From: Nitrospira sp. Ga0074138
Lineage (GTDB): Bacteria > Nitrospirota > Nitrospiria > Nitrospirales > Nitrospiraceae
DNA length: 64,000 nucleotides
Direction: 5' to 3'
NCBI GenBank assembly: GCA_001464735.1
Contig: LNDU01000034.1
Span: forward strand, 62,001 to 126,000
A program made the translations under genes and the position numbers. This document shows positions 42,785 through 51,734 of this stretch, piece by piece (position 1 is the first letter of the stretch; every line of letters starts with the position of its first letter). Under the pieces are notes generated by a model that had not been told where the DNA came from, searched no databases, and was given only the letters and a program-made list of their open reading frames with translations.

Positions 42785-43666
42785 TCACAGGACTTCACTA
42801 CACAGCACCTCCGCCTGCTCCAGCACCGTCTGTGTCGCCTTCTCTTGTTTATCCGGTGGATAACCGTACTTGCGGAGAATCCGCTTCACGATGACGCGAA
42901 GCTGGGCGCGTACATTCTCCCGAACAGTCCAGTCAATCGTCACGTTCTTGCGAACCGCTTCCGCCACCTCTCGCGCGATGGTCCGTAGCGTTTCATCACC
43001 GAGCACCTTGACCGCACTATCATTGGTTTCTAGCGCATCATAGAACGCCATCTCGTCCTCGGTTAGCCCAAGTCGTTCCCCTCGTTCATGGGCCCGGCGC
43101 ATGTCCTTGGCCAAACCGATCATTTCTTCGATGACTTGTGCCGCCTCAATTGCCCGGTTCTGGTACTTCCGCACCGCCTGTTCCAACATCTCAGCAAAGG
43201 ACTTGGCCTGCACCACATTCTTGCGTGACCGTACCTTGATCTCTCCAGTCAGCAACTTCCGTAACAGCTCGACAGCCAAGTTCTTCTGAGGCATCCCTCG
43301 CACCTCGGTGAGAAACTCATCGGAGAGAATCGACAGATCCGGCTTCTTCAGCCCGGCGGACGCAAAAATGTCCACGATCTCATCGGACACCACTGCCTTT
43401 GAAATGATCTGGCGAATGGCATGGTCGAGTTCTTCATCCGTTTTCTGCTCACCCGGCATGCTTTTCGCCAGCACCGAACGCACGGCCTGGAAGAATCCCA
43501 CATCATCTCGAATCCGGAAGGTCTCCTCATGCGGCACAGCGAGCGCAAAGGCTGGCGAGAGTTCGGTCACAGCACGGAGGAGACGGGCCTTCCCATCTTG
43601 CTGTTTCAAAATATGCTCTTGGGCAGCAGGCAGGACCGAGAGTCGTTCTTGCGGCTTGCCGGTCAT
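42785..43666 (-). CDS. hsdR: Type I restriction enzyme HsdR, C-terminal part (split)
   Basis: This 293-codon frame is the DUF3387/EcoEI R C-terminal domain of HsdR. It opens [19 protein letters not shown] and continues with [24 protein letters not shown], the helical region that docks R to the methylase core. It is in the same reading frame as the main hsdR part and starts at the ATG directly after that part's TAG stop. In intact homologues the motif reads FDWS-x-W-x-TGxPQERL, so the TAG stands where a Trp (TGG) is expected. Re-initiation at the ATG could still yield the fragment. No further gene lies between 42698 and 42784. Confidence 0.85.
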   Translation of the reverse strand: MTGKPQERLSVLPAAQEHILKQQDGKARLLRAVTELSPAFALAVPHEETFRIRDDVGFFQAVRSVLAKSMPGEQKTDEELDHAIRQIISKAVVSDEIVDIFASAGLKKPDLSILSDEFLTEVRGMPQKNLAVELLRKLLTGEIKVRSRKNVVQAKSFAEMLEQAVRKYQNRAIEAAQVIEEMIGLAKDMRRAHERGERLGLTEDEMAFYDALETNDSAVKVLGDETLRTIAREVAEAVRKNVTIDWTVRENVRAQLRVIVKRILRKYGYPPDKQEKATQTVLEQAEVLCSEVL

Positions 43667-45955
43667 CTATGGCGACCAATCAAAGCCCGGCACCACACCG
43701 GCAGGCGTTGTGTAGGACCCAAAGAGGCCTCGGCAGATTTCGTACTTCTCCAGCATCACTGCAACAGCCTCCGCCTGGTCAATCGCCGTCTTACCCGTCC
43801 CACCGCTTTCGGTGTAGGTCGCAAGAGCCTGCTTGAGTTCGTCGGCAAGGCCGAGGTAGTCCACGACCAATCCACCAGGCTTATCTTTGAACACGCGGTT
43901 CACACGCGCAATGGTCTGCATCAGTCCATGCCCGCGCATCGGCTTATCGATGTACATGGTATGCAGGCTTGGCGCGTCAAAACCAGTCAGCCACATGTCA
44001 CGAACGATGACGAGCCTGAACGGGTCCTTGGGGGCACGAAACCGCAGAGCCATGTCCTCGCGGCGTTTCTTATTCCGGATATGGCCCTGCCACTCAATCG
44101 GATCTGAAGCCGAGCCAGTCATAATCACCTTCATCGACCCCTGGTCATCCGCATCGGCATGCCATTGAGGGCGCAGGGTGGCAATCTCTCGATACAGTTC
44201 CACACAAATCCGTCGGCTCATGCACACCACCATTGCCTTGCCATCCATTGCCGCGAGACGATCTTCGAAGTGATCGACAAGGTCTCGCGCGATCAACTTG
44301 ATCCGATTCTCCGACCCCACCACGGCTTCCAGCTGCGCCCACTTGGTCTTGAGCTTCTCCTTGCGCTCGACTTCTTCCCCCTCAGTCGCCTCTTCAAACT
44401 TGGGGTCAATCTTTGGCCGCTCGGACGCTTTCAGTTCGAGCTTCGCCAGCCGGCTCTCGTAGTAGATGGGGACCGTCGCCTTATCGATGACCGCCCGCTG
44501 AATGTCGTAGATACTGATGTAGTCGCCAAAGACCGCTCTGGTATTGGCATCGGTCTTTTCAATTGGTGTGCCGGTGAATCCGATGAACGAGGCGTTGGGC
44601 AACGCATCACGCATGTGTCTAGCAAAGCCGTCGATAAAGTCATACTGACTCCGATGGGCTTCATCCGCGATCACCACGATATTGCGGCGATCAGACAGCA
44701 CGGGATGCCGGTCGCCTTTTTCCTCAGGAAAGAACTTTTGAATCGTGGTGAAGACCACGCCGCCGGAAGCCACACTCAGCTTTGCGCGCAAGTCAGGCCG
44801 GTCGGCCGCCTGAACTGGGTCCTGCCGGAGCAGGTCACGGCACCGAGCGAACGTCCCAAAGAGCTGATCGTCGAGATCGTTGCGGTCGGTGAGCACGACG
44901 ATGGTGGGGTTGGCCATCGTCGGATGCAGGATTACCCGCCCCGCATAGAAGGCCATCGTCAGGCTCTTCCCTGATCCCTGTGTATGCCACACCACACCGA
45001 CCCGACGATCGCCTGGTTCCCCACCTGGCTGATGGCCAGACTTGTATTGCCCCAAAGGATCGGCGGCTCGATGCTCGACCGCATGTCGAGCAGCCCGCAA
45101 GGTTTCCTCGACCGCCACATTCACCGCATGGAACTGATGGTAGCCCGCCATCTTCTTGATGAGCTTCCCATGGCCCTCGTCTTCGAAGACAATGAAATGT
45201 CGCGCCAAATCGAGGAACCGTCGTTTATCAAAGACTCCTTCCAGGATCACTTGCAACTCACTCACGGACGGAGCGGCGTCCTTATCTCCTTTGATCGTTC
45301 GCCAGGGCTTAAACCATTCCTTCCCAGCTCCGAGGGTCCCAATGCGGGCCTGAACACCATCAGAGACAATTAGCGCCGCATTGGTTACGAAAAAAGATGG
45401 GATCTGTGCCTGGTAGGTCAGGAGTTGTTGATAGGCACTCCAAATCGTGGCATCTTCGTCCGCAGGGTTCTTCAGCTCGATCACCGCCAGCGGCAGCCCA
45501 TTCACAAACAACACTACGTCCGGGCGGCGCATGTGTTGGCCTTCGGCAACGGTAAACTGGTTCACGGCCAGCCAGTCGTTGTTGTCAGGTTGATCAAAAT
45601 CGAGCACCCGCGCCTGTGCGCCGGCAATCGATCCATTCGGTCGTCGATATTCGACCGTGACTCCATTCATGAGCATGTGATGCACAGCACGGTTGCGTTC
45701 AACCAACGATAGCGCATCGCTTCGCGTTAGCTTGCGATAGGCATCTTCTATCGCTTCGGCGGGCAGATCAGGATTGAGGTGACTAAGCGTCTGACGTAGC
45801 CGCTCTTCTAACACTACATCACGATAATAGGGGTTGCTGCGTTCGGCTCCAGCTTCTCCGACGGCAATATCGGGACCGTGGAGCACCTGGTATCCCAGCG
45901 CTTCAAGCCAGGCAAGAGCGGCATCTTCGACGATAGACTCGGTGAAGCTACTCAT
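43667..45955 (-). CDS. hsdR: Type I restriction enzyme HsdR, nuclease and helicase part (ended by amber codon)
   Basis: This 762-codon part holds the N-terminal PD-(D/E)xK nuclease ([21 protein letters not shown], near 170-190) and the translocase motor. The motor has Walker [17 protein letters not shown] box [21 protein letters not shown], and motif [17 protein letters not shown] near the end. It stops at TAG right after GFDWSP; the C-terminal domain follows in the same frame (42785-43666). Start: ATG 45955, which overlaps the OLD gene stop as ATGA. A longer in-frame start at 46012 would lie inside the OLD gene and is less likely. Activity is doubtful without the C-terminal domain. Confidence 0.93.
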   Translation of the reverse strand: MSSFTESIVEDAALAWLEALGYQVLHGPDIAVGEAGAERSNPYYRDVVLEERLRQTLSHLNPDLPAEAIEDAYRKLTRSDALSLVERNRAVHHMLMNGVTVEYRRPNGSIAGAQARVLDFDQPDNNDWLAVNQFTVAEGQHMRRPDVVLFVNGLPLAVIELKNPADEDATIWSAYQQLLTYQAQIPSFFVTNAALIVSDGVQARIGTLGAGKEWFKPWRTIKGDKDAAPSVSELQVILEGVFDKRRFLDLARHFIVFEDEGHGKLIKKMAGYHQFHAVNVAVEETLRAARHAVEHRAADPLGQYKSGHQPGGEPGDRRVGVVWHTQGSGKSLTMAFYAGRVILHPTMANPTIVVLTDRNDLDDQLFGTFARCRDLLRQDPVQAADRPDLRAKLSVASGGVVFTTIQKFFPEEKGDRHPVLSDRRNIVVIADEAHRSQYDFIDGFARHMRDALPNASFIGFTGTPIEKTDANTRAVFGDYISIYDIQRAVIDKATVPIYYESRLAKLELKASERPKIDPKFEEATEGEEVERKEKLKTKWAQLEAVVGSENRIKLIARDLVDHFEDRLAAMDGKAMVVCMSRRICVELYREIATLRPQWHADADDQGSMKVIMTGSASDPIEWQGHIRNKKRREDMALRFRAPKDPFRLVIVRDMWLTGFDAPSLHTMYIDKPMRGHGLMQTIARVNRVFKDKPGGLVVDYLGLADELKQALATYTESGGTGKTAIDQAEAVAVMLEKYEICRGLFGSYTTPAGVVPGFDWSP

Positions 45956-47697
45956 TCGTTTTCCACAGGCGACACAACTACTGGTGCTTTCGAGGCCTTC
46001 ACGGGTAAGCAAGCCTCAATAAGCGAACAGAAAGCTTGGACTTTCCCAGAAGCAATCTTGTCGGAATCGTACTGATACAGAATGTGTTGTGGCTTACGGT
46101 GCTCAGAACCAGCAGGAGGTATTCCGAGCATTGTCTCCAAGTCCCCCGCTATCTGCTTCACACACAGCGTCAGCGTCGCGTGCTTCGACTCCTCGATCAG
46201 CTTGTTAATCTCAGCGTGTTCGCCTTCACTATTATCGTCGTCGTGAATCACTGCATGCGAAACTCCAAGTCGGCTGAGAAGATTCATAAAGCGGTGGATA
46301 TTATATTTCCCAATACAGTCGAGAACGTAAAGACCGCAGTCTGCGTTCGCAATCTTTCCGTCGCTAACAAGCCGATTCACAAGGGCAACCTCGGTCGCAC
46401 CCTCCACAAGCAAAACGTGATTTGCGAAAAACACGCTGGACCGATCAGGGTTAAGCCAAAGGAAGTGCTTCACCGCCTCCATTTCTGGCTTGGAGTCATC
46501 TTCATGAAGTTTTTTCGCCATCTTCGGGTATTTCTTCGCGATTACCGTGATTGTTTGATTGGCATCCACGATCTCAACCCATGCAGCTTCGTCGATCTGG
46601 AACGCTTCGCACGTGCCCGCGCTTCGGCGAAGACGAACCACGGCGGGAATATCTGCCGCGTTCTTGCTGACGAAGTGCGAGGAGTGTGTCGCACAGACTA
46701 CCTGCCAATGCCCTGATGAGGCCACAGCCATGAGGCTCCGAGCCAGAATTTCTTGTTGAGGTGGGTGCAGAAACGCCTCAGGTTCCTCAAATAAAACGAG
46801 GTTTAGGGAAGGAGTGAAGTCCTTGGTCTTCTTGGTAGCCTTCTTTCCTACGTACTTCGAGCCGAGCTGGATAAGCGAGTAGATGAAGTGCCGTTGAAAT
46901 CCAGACCCGTAGTAGTCGATACCTTGAGCCTTACCGTGGAACTGGTCGAACAAGTCCCAGCCAAGCATAGACTTGATAATTTCGGCTGCTGATGGCGGTG
47001 GAAACTTGAGCTTAAACTCAGAATCCCAAGGCTTCAGTAGTGCATTCAGTTCACCCTCGAATCCTGATAGAGAGCGATCATCCCCAGTCTTTTCCTCGCG
47101 GATGGAGTCCGAGAACTTCTGTACACTGGTAGAGAAATCGCCGTAGGCTTTCCCTGCCTCCACGACATCGGTCATGATGTCTGTCAATAAATCGCGAAGA
47201 GCTGAAGGGCCACTGAGCTTTGCGTGCTCGTCTACTTTGCTGATCGCCGGAATGTACACCAAGTCGCCAAACTTTCCGCTCTGGACGTTCTTGGCACCAT
47301 AAAATGGCTCGCTCGACAGAGTGCCATCGCTCTTGTAGCCAAAGATCGAACCCGCTGCGGGTTTGCCATCATGTGTCTTGCCTGCCGTCTGAAAGTACTT
47401 GCGGACGCGCAGCAGCTTCGCCGGCACTTTGTAGTCATCGGCGAGGGACTCGCTCTCTCCATCCGTCAGCGAGAAGACCAGCTCGATCCATGACTCCTGA
47501 TCTGCGGTCCCAATAAACGGAAAGTCATTCTCTTTCTTGAACTTGAACCCGTCTTTCTCGTAGAAGGCACGGATGGCGTCAATGACACTGCTCTTTCCGG
47601 CATTGTTGGGGCCAACAAGCAGGCTGTAGCTCTTGAGAGTGATCTCCTGGTCAAGGAGACTACGGAAGTTGTGGATTGTGACGCTAAGCAGCTTCAT
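45952..47697 (-). CDS. OLD-family ATPase with TOPRIM nuclease domain
   Basis: This is a 581-residue protein. The ABC/SMC-type ATPase has Walker [14 protein letters not shown] near 30 and Walker [18 protein letters not shown] near 305, followed by the H-loop region ATHSSHFV. The C-terminal TOPRIM nuclease has [13 protein letters not shown] near 425 and [11 protein letters not shown] near 485, with the expected Glu and Asp residues. Such enzymes (OLD, GajA of Gabija) cut DNA in phage defence. It is coupled at both ends by ATGA overlaps, to hsdS upstream and hsdR downstream, so it is made together with the restriction system. Confidence 0.93.
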   Translation of the reverse strand: MKLLSVTIHNFRSLLDQEITLKSYSLLVGPNNAGKSSVIDAIRAFYEKDGFKFKKENDFPFIGTADQESWIELVFSLTDGESESLADDYKVPAKLLRVRKYFQTAGKTHDGKPAAGSIFGYKSDGTLSSEPFYGAKNVQSGKFGDLVYIPAISKVDEHAKLSGPSALRDLLTDIMTDVVEAGKAYGDFSTSVQKFSDSIREEKTGDDRSLSGFEGELNALLKPWDSEFKLKFPPPSAAEIIKSMLGWDLFDQFHGKAQGIDYYGSGFQRHFIYSLIQLGSKYVGKKATKKTKDFTPSLNLVLFEEPEAFLHPPQQEILARSLMAVASSGHWQVVCATHSSHFVSKNAADIPAVVRLRRSAGTCEAFQIDEAAWVEIVDANQTITVIAKKYPKMAKKLHEDDSKPEMEAVKHFLWLNPDRSSVFFANHVLLVEGATEVALVNRLVSDGKIANADCGLYVLDCIGKYNIHRFMNLLSRLGVSHAVIHDDDNSEGEHAEINKLIEESKHATLTLCVKQIAGDLETMLGIPPAGSEHRKPQHILYQYDSDKIASGKVQAFCSLIEACLPVKASKAPVVVSPVENE

Positions 47698-49310
47698 GTC
47701 GTTGGATACCGAACGGTTCGCTCCGCGTCCTTCACCCGAAATTCACCGGAGATGAGCTTGGGCAATAGTGTGTCGCGTAGGGAGACGAGCGTGTTCGATT
47801 GCTGACTACTATACTTCTGCCGTTGAAGGCTCCCGTTCGCTATTCGCTCAAATACATCAATGAGCGCCATCGGCGGCAGCAGTGTGGGCAGGTGGTGCAC
47901 GTGATTTCGGTTGAGCGTCGGAACCGCAGAGCCAGCATTGAACAACGCGAAATCGATTCGCAGCAAAAGGTGAAACGCATACGCTGGCCTTGAATGCCGG
48001 AACTCTTTTACCCAAAGCGATGTATTCAAGGGCCAGAAATCGTCATCAACGTAAAACACCTTGCCGAGCACACCACTTCGCCCCGTAGTGACGCCAGGGC
48101 CACGAACCATGTATTCGTTGTGCGTACCGCTTGGCCCGCTTGCCGCAAACACCGGGTATGTACCGGGGGTTCGCTGTGTCGCGGGGAGGTCGAAGCCCCT
48201 CTGAAGAACCAAAACACTGTCGAGTGAGCCCGTCTCCCACCCCTTCGGAATCTCGCCCAGCTCAGAATCTTCGAAAGAATCCGGGAAAAGGTCGGCAATG
48301 GGCTTGGGCAAACCAATGTTTCGGCCCTCGGCCTTGGCGCGGACAGGGTCGAAGTCCACGAACCACGACTTGAAGAGCGCCCGCGCCATCGCCTCCAGCG
48401 TCTCGTTCATTCGTCGGTTCAGCTCGATTTTGTCGTCCAGCGTGCTAAGGATGTGGGCGATGGCGTGCTGCTCGGGGAGCGGTGGCAGCGGAAGTCGAAA
48501 CGACTCGATGTGGCCCTTCGTAACCGCACGCCGAGAACCTCCGGCATTGAAGGACTCTATGTACGACTTAACGTCTGGGTGCGTCAGGAATGCCAGTACA
48601 TAGCCAGCATCCGCGCGCTGAGGGTCAAGGCGGATGATAGAGACATGTTGGTTGACACAAGCGGGAAGAACGTCCTTCGGGACTATGCAAGCACGCCCAA
48701 ATGTGATGCCATCTCCTGTGATGTTAAGAAGAATGTCATTGGGCTGGAGAATCACACCACGCAGTCCATCCGCCTGTTCGTCCGAAATGAATGCAAGCCC
48801 ATTATGGTCAAAACGACGGTCGAAAACGTTCTGGCTTCGCACAAGAGCGAACCGTGCGCGACTCGGCAGATAGGCATCTGCTCCGCCCTTTGGTGTTGCA
48901 CCTGAGCCGATCTTAACAGCGATCTCGGATAGAGCAACCACCGGCCAACGAAGGTCATACTCGATTGGCGAATCACCCGCCAAACCCTTTTTGCCATCCG
49001 CCTCTTTCGCCTCCTGCACCACCACATATTCCTTGCGGATGATGTCGCGGAATCGTTCCGGCACTTCGTCCCAGACATGGAGGTCCACCGGGAAGGGCAG
49101 ATTGCTTTCGGCAAGTGCTTCTTTGAGGTCCGCCACCTGAGGTTGTTGAGCAGGACTGGCAAAGGCAACGAGATCGAGGTCGGAGTTGGGACGGGCGGTC
49201 CATTTCACGCGGGAGCCATAGGCCCACACGTCAACGCCCGGAAGGAAGCGGCGCAGGAGCTCGTTCAGCGTAGTGCGCTCCTCTGTTGTGAGGTCTATCG
49301 CATCGGTCAT
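47694..49310 (-). CDS. hsdS: Type I restriction specificity subunit HsdS fused to a nucleotidyltransferase domain
   Basis: This 538-residue protein starts with a MNT-type nucleotidyltransferase domain (residues 1 to about 105): WAYGSRVKWTARPNSDLDL with the two catalytic Asp, and a third acidic residue in FPVDLHVWD. Two target-recognition domains follow, separated by the central conserved region LPLPPLPEQHAIAHILSTLD and ALFKSWFVDFDPVRAKAEG. The C-terminal LRDTLLPKLISGEFRV is the second conserved helix. It chooses the DNA target of the complex. The start at ATG 49310 removes 14 upstream codons; its ribosome site is poor. It overlaps the OLD gene by 4 bp. Confidence 0.93.
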   Translation of the reverse strand: MTDAIDLTTEERTTLNELLRRFLPGVDVWAYGSRVKWTARPNSDLDLVAFASPAQQPQVADLKEALAESNLPFPVDLHVWDEVPERFRDIIRKEYVVVQEAKEADGKKGLAGDSPIEYDLRWPVVALSEIAVKIGSGATPKGGADAYLPSRARFALVRSQNVFDRRFDHNGLAFISDEQADGLRGVILQPNDILLNITGDGITFGRACIVPKDVLPACVNQHVSIIRLDPQRADAGYVLAFLTHPDVKSYIESFNAGGSRRAVTKGHIESFRLPLPPLPEQHAIAHILSTLDDKIELNRRMNETLEAMARALFKSWFVDFDPVRAKAEGRNIGLPKPIADLFPDSFEDSELGEIPKGWETGSLDSVLVLQRGFDLPATQRTPGTYPVFAASGPSGTHNEYMVRGPGVTTGRSGVLGKVFYVDDDFWPLNTSLWVKEFRHSRPAYAFHLLLRIDFALFNAGSAVPTLNRNHVHHLPTLLPPMALIDVFERIANGSLQRQKYSSQQSNTLVSLRDTLLPKLISGEFRVKDAERTVRYPTT

Positions 49311-49333
49311 TCCCACACTGTCCACTCTCGATC

Positions 49334-49576
49334 CTAGGCGACCTGTTGCCACTGCGTGACTTCCACCGCTGCGTGTTTGTTATGCGCATCTGACACAATG
49401 CGGTCCAGCTTCGCCGCCACCGGATCGTCAATCCAGGCATCGCCGCACTGGCCGCAGACGAATGCAGGAACATCTCGTACAACAACCACGCCAAATTTCA
49501 AATCCACGGCAAAGGTCGTCGTCCCTGGTTGCTTCTCGCCACCGCAAAGGGGGCACCGCCCGCCATGTCCGCTCAT
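49334..49576 (-). CDS. YgiT-type zinc-finger protein (MqsA-like antitoxin part)
   Basis: This 80-residue protein has two CxxC zinc knuckles, CPLCGG and CGQCGDAW, spaced as in YgiT/MqsA N-terminal domains. Its short helical tail (AAKLDRIVSDAHNKHAAVEV) lacks the usual helix-turn-helix, as in short YgiT partners of DUF4258 proteins. It overlaps the DUF4258 gene by ATGA and precedes hsdS by 23 bp. It is likely the antitoxin-like half of the pair. Confidence 0.88.
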   Translation of the reverse strand: MSGHGGRCPLCGGEKQPGTTTFAVDLKFGVVVVRDVPAFVCGQCGDAWIDDPVAAKLDRIVSDAHNKHAAVEVTQWQQVA

Positions 49577-49897
49577 AGCTTTTTCCTCCTGGTCTTGTAA
49601 TCCGCTTCAAAGTGCTCAAGGTCCGGACGGTAGGCCGTGATGACATGGCATACCGAGTCGACAGATTCGGCGGCGGCCACGACATGCAACGGTTCCGTCT
49701 CAACATGCAGAATCAGTCCGCTGGGATAGGGCCGATCCGTTGTAGACCTCGATGACCTCGCCATGCAGAATCGCGTTTATGACCTCGGCACGGGAAATCC
49801 CCCGCTCCAGAAAACGCTCTAACGCATGGAGATGCCACTGGATGCGGCCCTCGACCACTGCGGCACGCAGGAGCGCGATGTCAAAATCCTTACCCAT
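49573..49897 (-). pseudogene. Frameshifted DUF4258 protein (toxin-like partner)
   Basis: The start frame (ATG 49897) reads GRIQWHLHALERFLERGISR and EVINAILHGEVIEVYN, a typical DUF4258 opening, and ends soon after. The next frame supplies the rest: DRPYPSGLILHVETEPLHVV, then VCHVITAYRPDLEHFE, closing at 49573. Two missing bases (or one extra) near 49737-49741 explain the break. DUF4258 proteins often pair with YgiT zinc fingers as toxin-antitoxin-like modules. The gene starts inside the hsdM C-terminal frame. Confidence 0.85.
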
Positions 49898-50192
49898 ACC
49901 CCAATTCCTTCAAATTTGCGGCGATGGCGGCATCGAGCGTGGCGGATTCCTTCCGTTGTTCGCGTAGCGTGGCCGTGAGCCGCTTCATCTTTTCATCGAA
50001 TGGCTCACCGTCGTTCTCAATAGCTTCCGCTCCGACATAGCGTCCAGGGGTAAGCACGTGGCTGTGCTTGCGGATATCTTCCAGCTTCGCCGCTTTGCAG
50101 AAACCTGGTACATCAGCGTATTCGCCCGCAGCTTTGTCGCCACGCCAGGCGTGATAGGTTCCGGCAATTTTTGCGACATCCTCGTCTGTCAA
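49890..50192 (-). CDS. hsdM: Type I methylase HsdM, C-terminal part (split by frameshift)
   Basis: This frame encodes the last 100 residues of Hsd[48 protein letters not shown] and the coiled [14 protein letters not shown] end. Upstream codons of the same frame read PVHREL, which joins the main part's GTLIDR in normal homologues ([16 protein letters not shown]). A TTG start overlapping the main part's TGA by 4 bases could allow coupled translation, but one deleted base is the simpler explanation. Confidence 0.85.
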   Translation of the reverse strand: MTDEDVAKIAGTYHAWRGDKAAGEYADVPGFCKAAKLEDIRKHSHVLTPGRYVGAEAIENDGEPFDEKMKRLTATLREQRKESATLDAAIAANLKELGYG

Positions 50193-51469
50193 TTCTCTAT
50201 GGACCGGTCAATCAGCGTTCCCATCTTGCGTGCATCGATGAAAAGCGTCTCACCGCGCCGGTCTCGGAAGCCCTGCCCTGAGCCTGTCGAACGGGTTCCG
50301 TTCTTCTTGTTCCGCGCGAGAAACCAGAGGCACACGGGAATCTGGGTGGAGTAGAACAATTGTCCTGGAAGCGCCACCATACAATCGACCAGATCCGCCT
50401 CGATGATGTTCTTGCGAATCTCCCCCTCGTTGGACTGGTTGGACGACATCGAGCCATTGGCCAAGACAAACCCTGCCAGTCCAGTGGGTGCAAGGTGGTG
50501 GATAAAGTGTTGCACCCAGGCAAAGTTGGCATTACCGGCTGGCGGCGTACCGTAGACCCACCGCTTGTCGTCCTTGAGCAGCTCGCCGCGCCAGTCGCTG
50601 TCGTTGAAAGGCGGGTTGGCCAGCACGTAGTCGGCCTTGAGGTCGGGGTGCCGGTCATTGTGAAAGGTGTCGCCATGCGCGATTTGCGCATCGATGCCGC
50701 GGATGGCGAGATTCATCTTGGCCAGTCGCCATGTCGTGTAGTTAGACTCCTGGCCATAAATGGAGATATCTCCGAGCTTGCCGCTGTGAGCCTCGATAAA
50801 CTTTTCGCTACTCACGAACATGCCGCCCGATCCGCAGCATGGGTCATAGACACGGCCTTTGTACGGAGCCAGCATCTCGACTAGCACGCGAACGACTCGC
50901 GAAGGCGTATAGAATTGTCCACCTTTCTTGCCCTCGGCACTCGCAAACTGTGAGAGGAAGTACTCGTAGACACGGCCAAGTATGTCCTTTGCACGATCTG
51001 CGGGGCTACCAAGTGCGATGTCAGAGACGAGATTAATGAGCTGGCCAAGTCGCTGTTTGTCGAGGCCTGGACGAGCGTAGTCTTTCGGTAGCACGCCCTT
51101 GAGAGACGGGTTATCCCGCTCGATGGCACTCATTGCATCGTCCACAATCGTGCCGATGGTCGGCTGCGGGGCGCTCGCCTTGAGGTGTGACCACCGCGCT
51201 TCCTTGGGCACCCAAAAGATCCTCGCGGCTTTGTATTCGTCTGGATCTTCCGGATCAGCCCCTTGTTTCTTTTGCGCCTCAAGCTCCGCGTGCTTGGCAT
51301 CAAACGCATCTGAAATGTATTTTAAGAAGATCAGGCCCAGGACGACGTGCTTGTACTCCGCCGCGTCCATATTGTTCCGCAACGCATCGGCGGCAGCCCA
51401 GAGTTTTGCCTCAAGTCCTGCTGATTCGCCATTCTTTGGCTTCTCTGGTTCCCTTTTTGATCTCGACAT
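50189..51469 (-). CDS. hsdM: Type I DNA methyltransferase subunit HsdM, main part (truncated by frameshift)
   Basis: This 426-codon part holds the N-terminal helical bundle ([20 protein letters not shown]), the SAM motif [18 protein letters not shown] near 205, and the catalytic NPPF in [13 protein letters not shown] near 290. It ends [10 protein letters not shown] instead of continuing to [15 protein letters not shown]. One missing G at about 50207 (CGG where CGGG is expected) explains the shift. A 27-bp in-frame insert (50270-50296) adds TRSTGSGQG before [11 protein letters not shown]. Start: ATG 51469 with GGAG 8 bases upstream. It is the first gene of the operon. Confidence 0.93.
   Translation of the reverse strand: MSRSKREPEKPKNGESAGLEAKLWAAADALRNNMDAAEYKHVVLGLIFLKYISDAFDAKHAELEAQKKQGADPEDPDEYKAARIFWVPKEARWSHLKASAPQPTIGTIVDDAMSAIERDNPSLKGVLPKDYARPGLDKQRLGQLINLVSDIALGSPADRAKDILGRVYEYFLSQFASAEGKKGGQFYTPSRVVRVLVEMLAPYKGRVYDPCCGSGGMFVSSEKFIEAHSGKLGDISIYGQESNYTTWRLAKMNLAIRGIDAQIAHGDTFHNDRHPDLKADYVLANPPFNDSDWRGELLKDDKRWVYGTPPAGNANFAWVQHFIHHLAPTGLAGFVLANGSMSSNQSNEGEIRKNIIEADLVDCMVALPGQLFYSTQIPVCLWFLARNKKNGTRSTGSGQGFRDRRGETLFIDARKMGTLIDRSIEN
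50270..50296 (-). repeat. 27-bp in-frame insertion of a TTCGACAGGCTCAGGG element in hsdM
   Basis: Read on the coding strand the insert is ACCCGTTCGACAGGCTC followed by AGGGCAGGGC. It contains TTCGACAGGCTCAGGG, a short palindrome-associated sequence recalled from dispersed repeats of many environmental bacteria. It lies between the codons for KKNG and FRDRRGE, which adjoin in usual HsdM proteins. Confidence 0.6.
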
Positions 51470-51734
51470 GCACTATTCTCCGATTGATTTGGAAGGAAGC
51501 TTACAACAGCACCCTCGGGCAAATTGGCCAGAAGCTTACCCGTTTCCCTTTAAGAAATCACGCTCCCAAAGAGAAAAAGGAAGTCCTGAGTTCTGAGTGC
51601 TGAGTTAGCGGCTCAAGTGAAGGTTCTTGGAAGTGGAAGTGCTGAGCCAGCCCCGAACAGTATCGAAGGGTGCTGACTTTGGACCGTGAGAAAGCGCTGA
51701 GAGTTGACAGGCGGGTTTCTAGAAAAGAAGGAGC

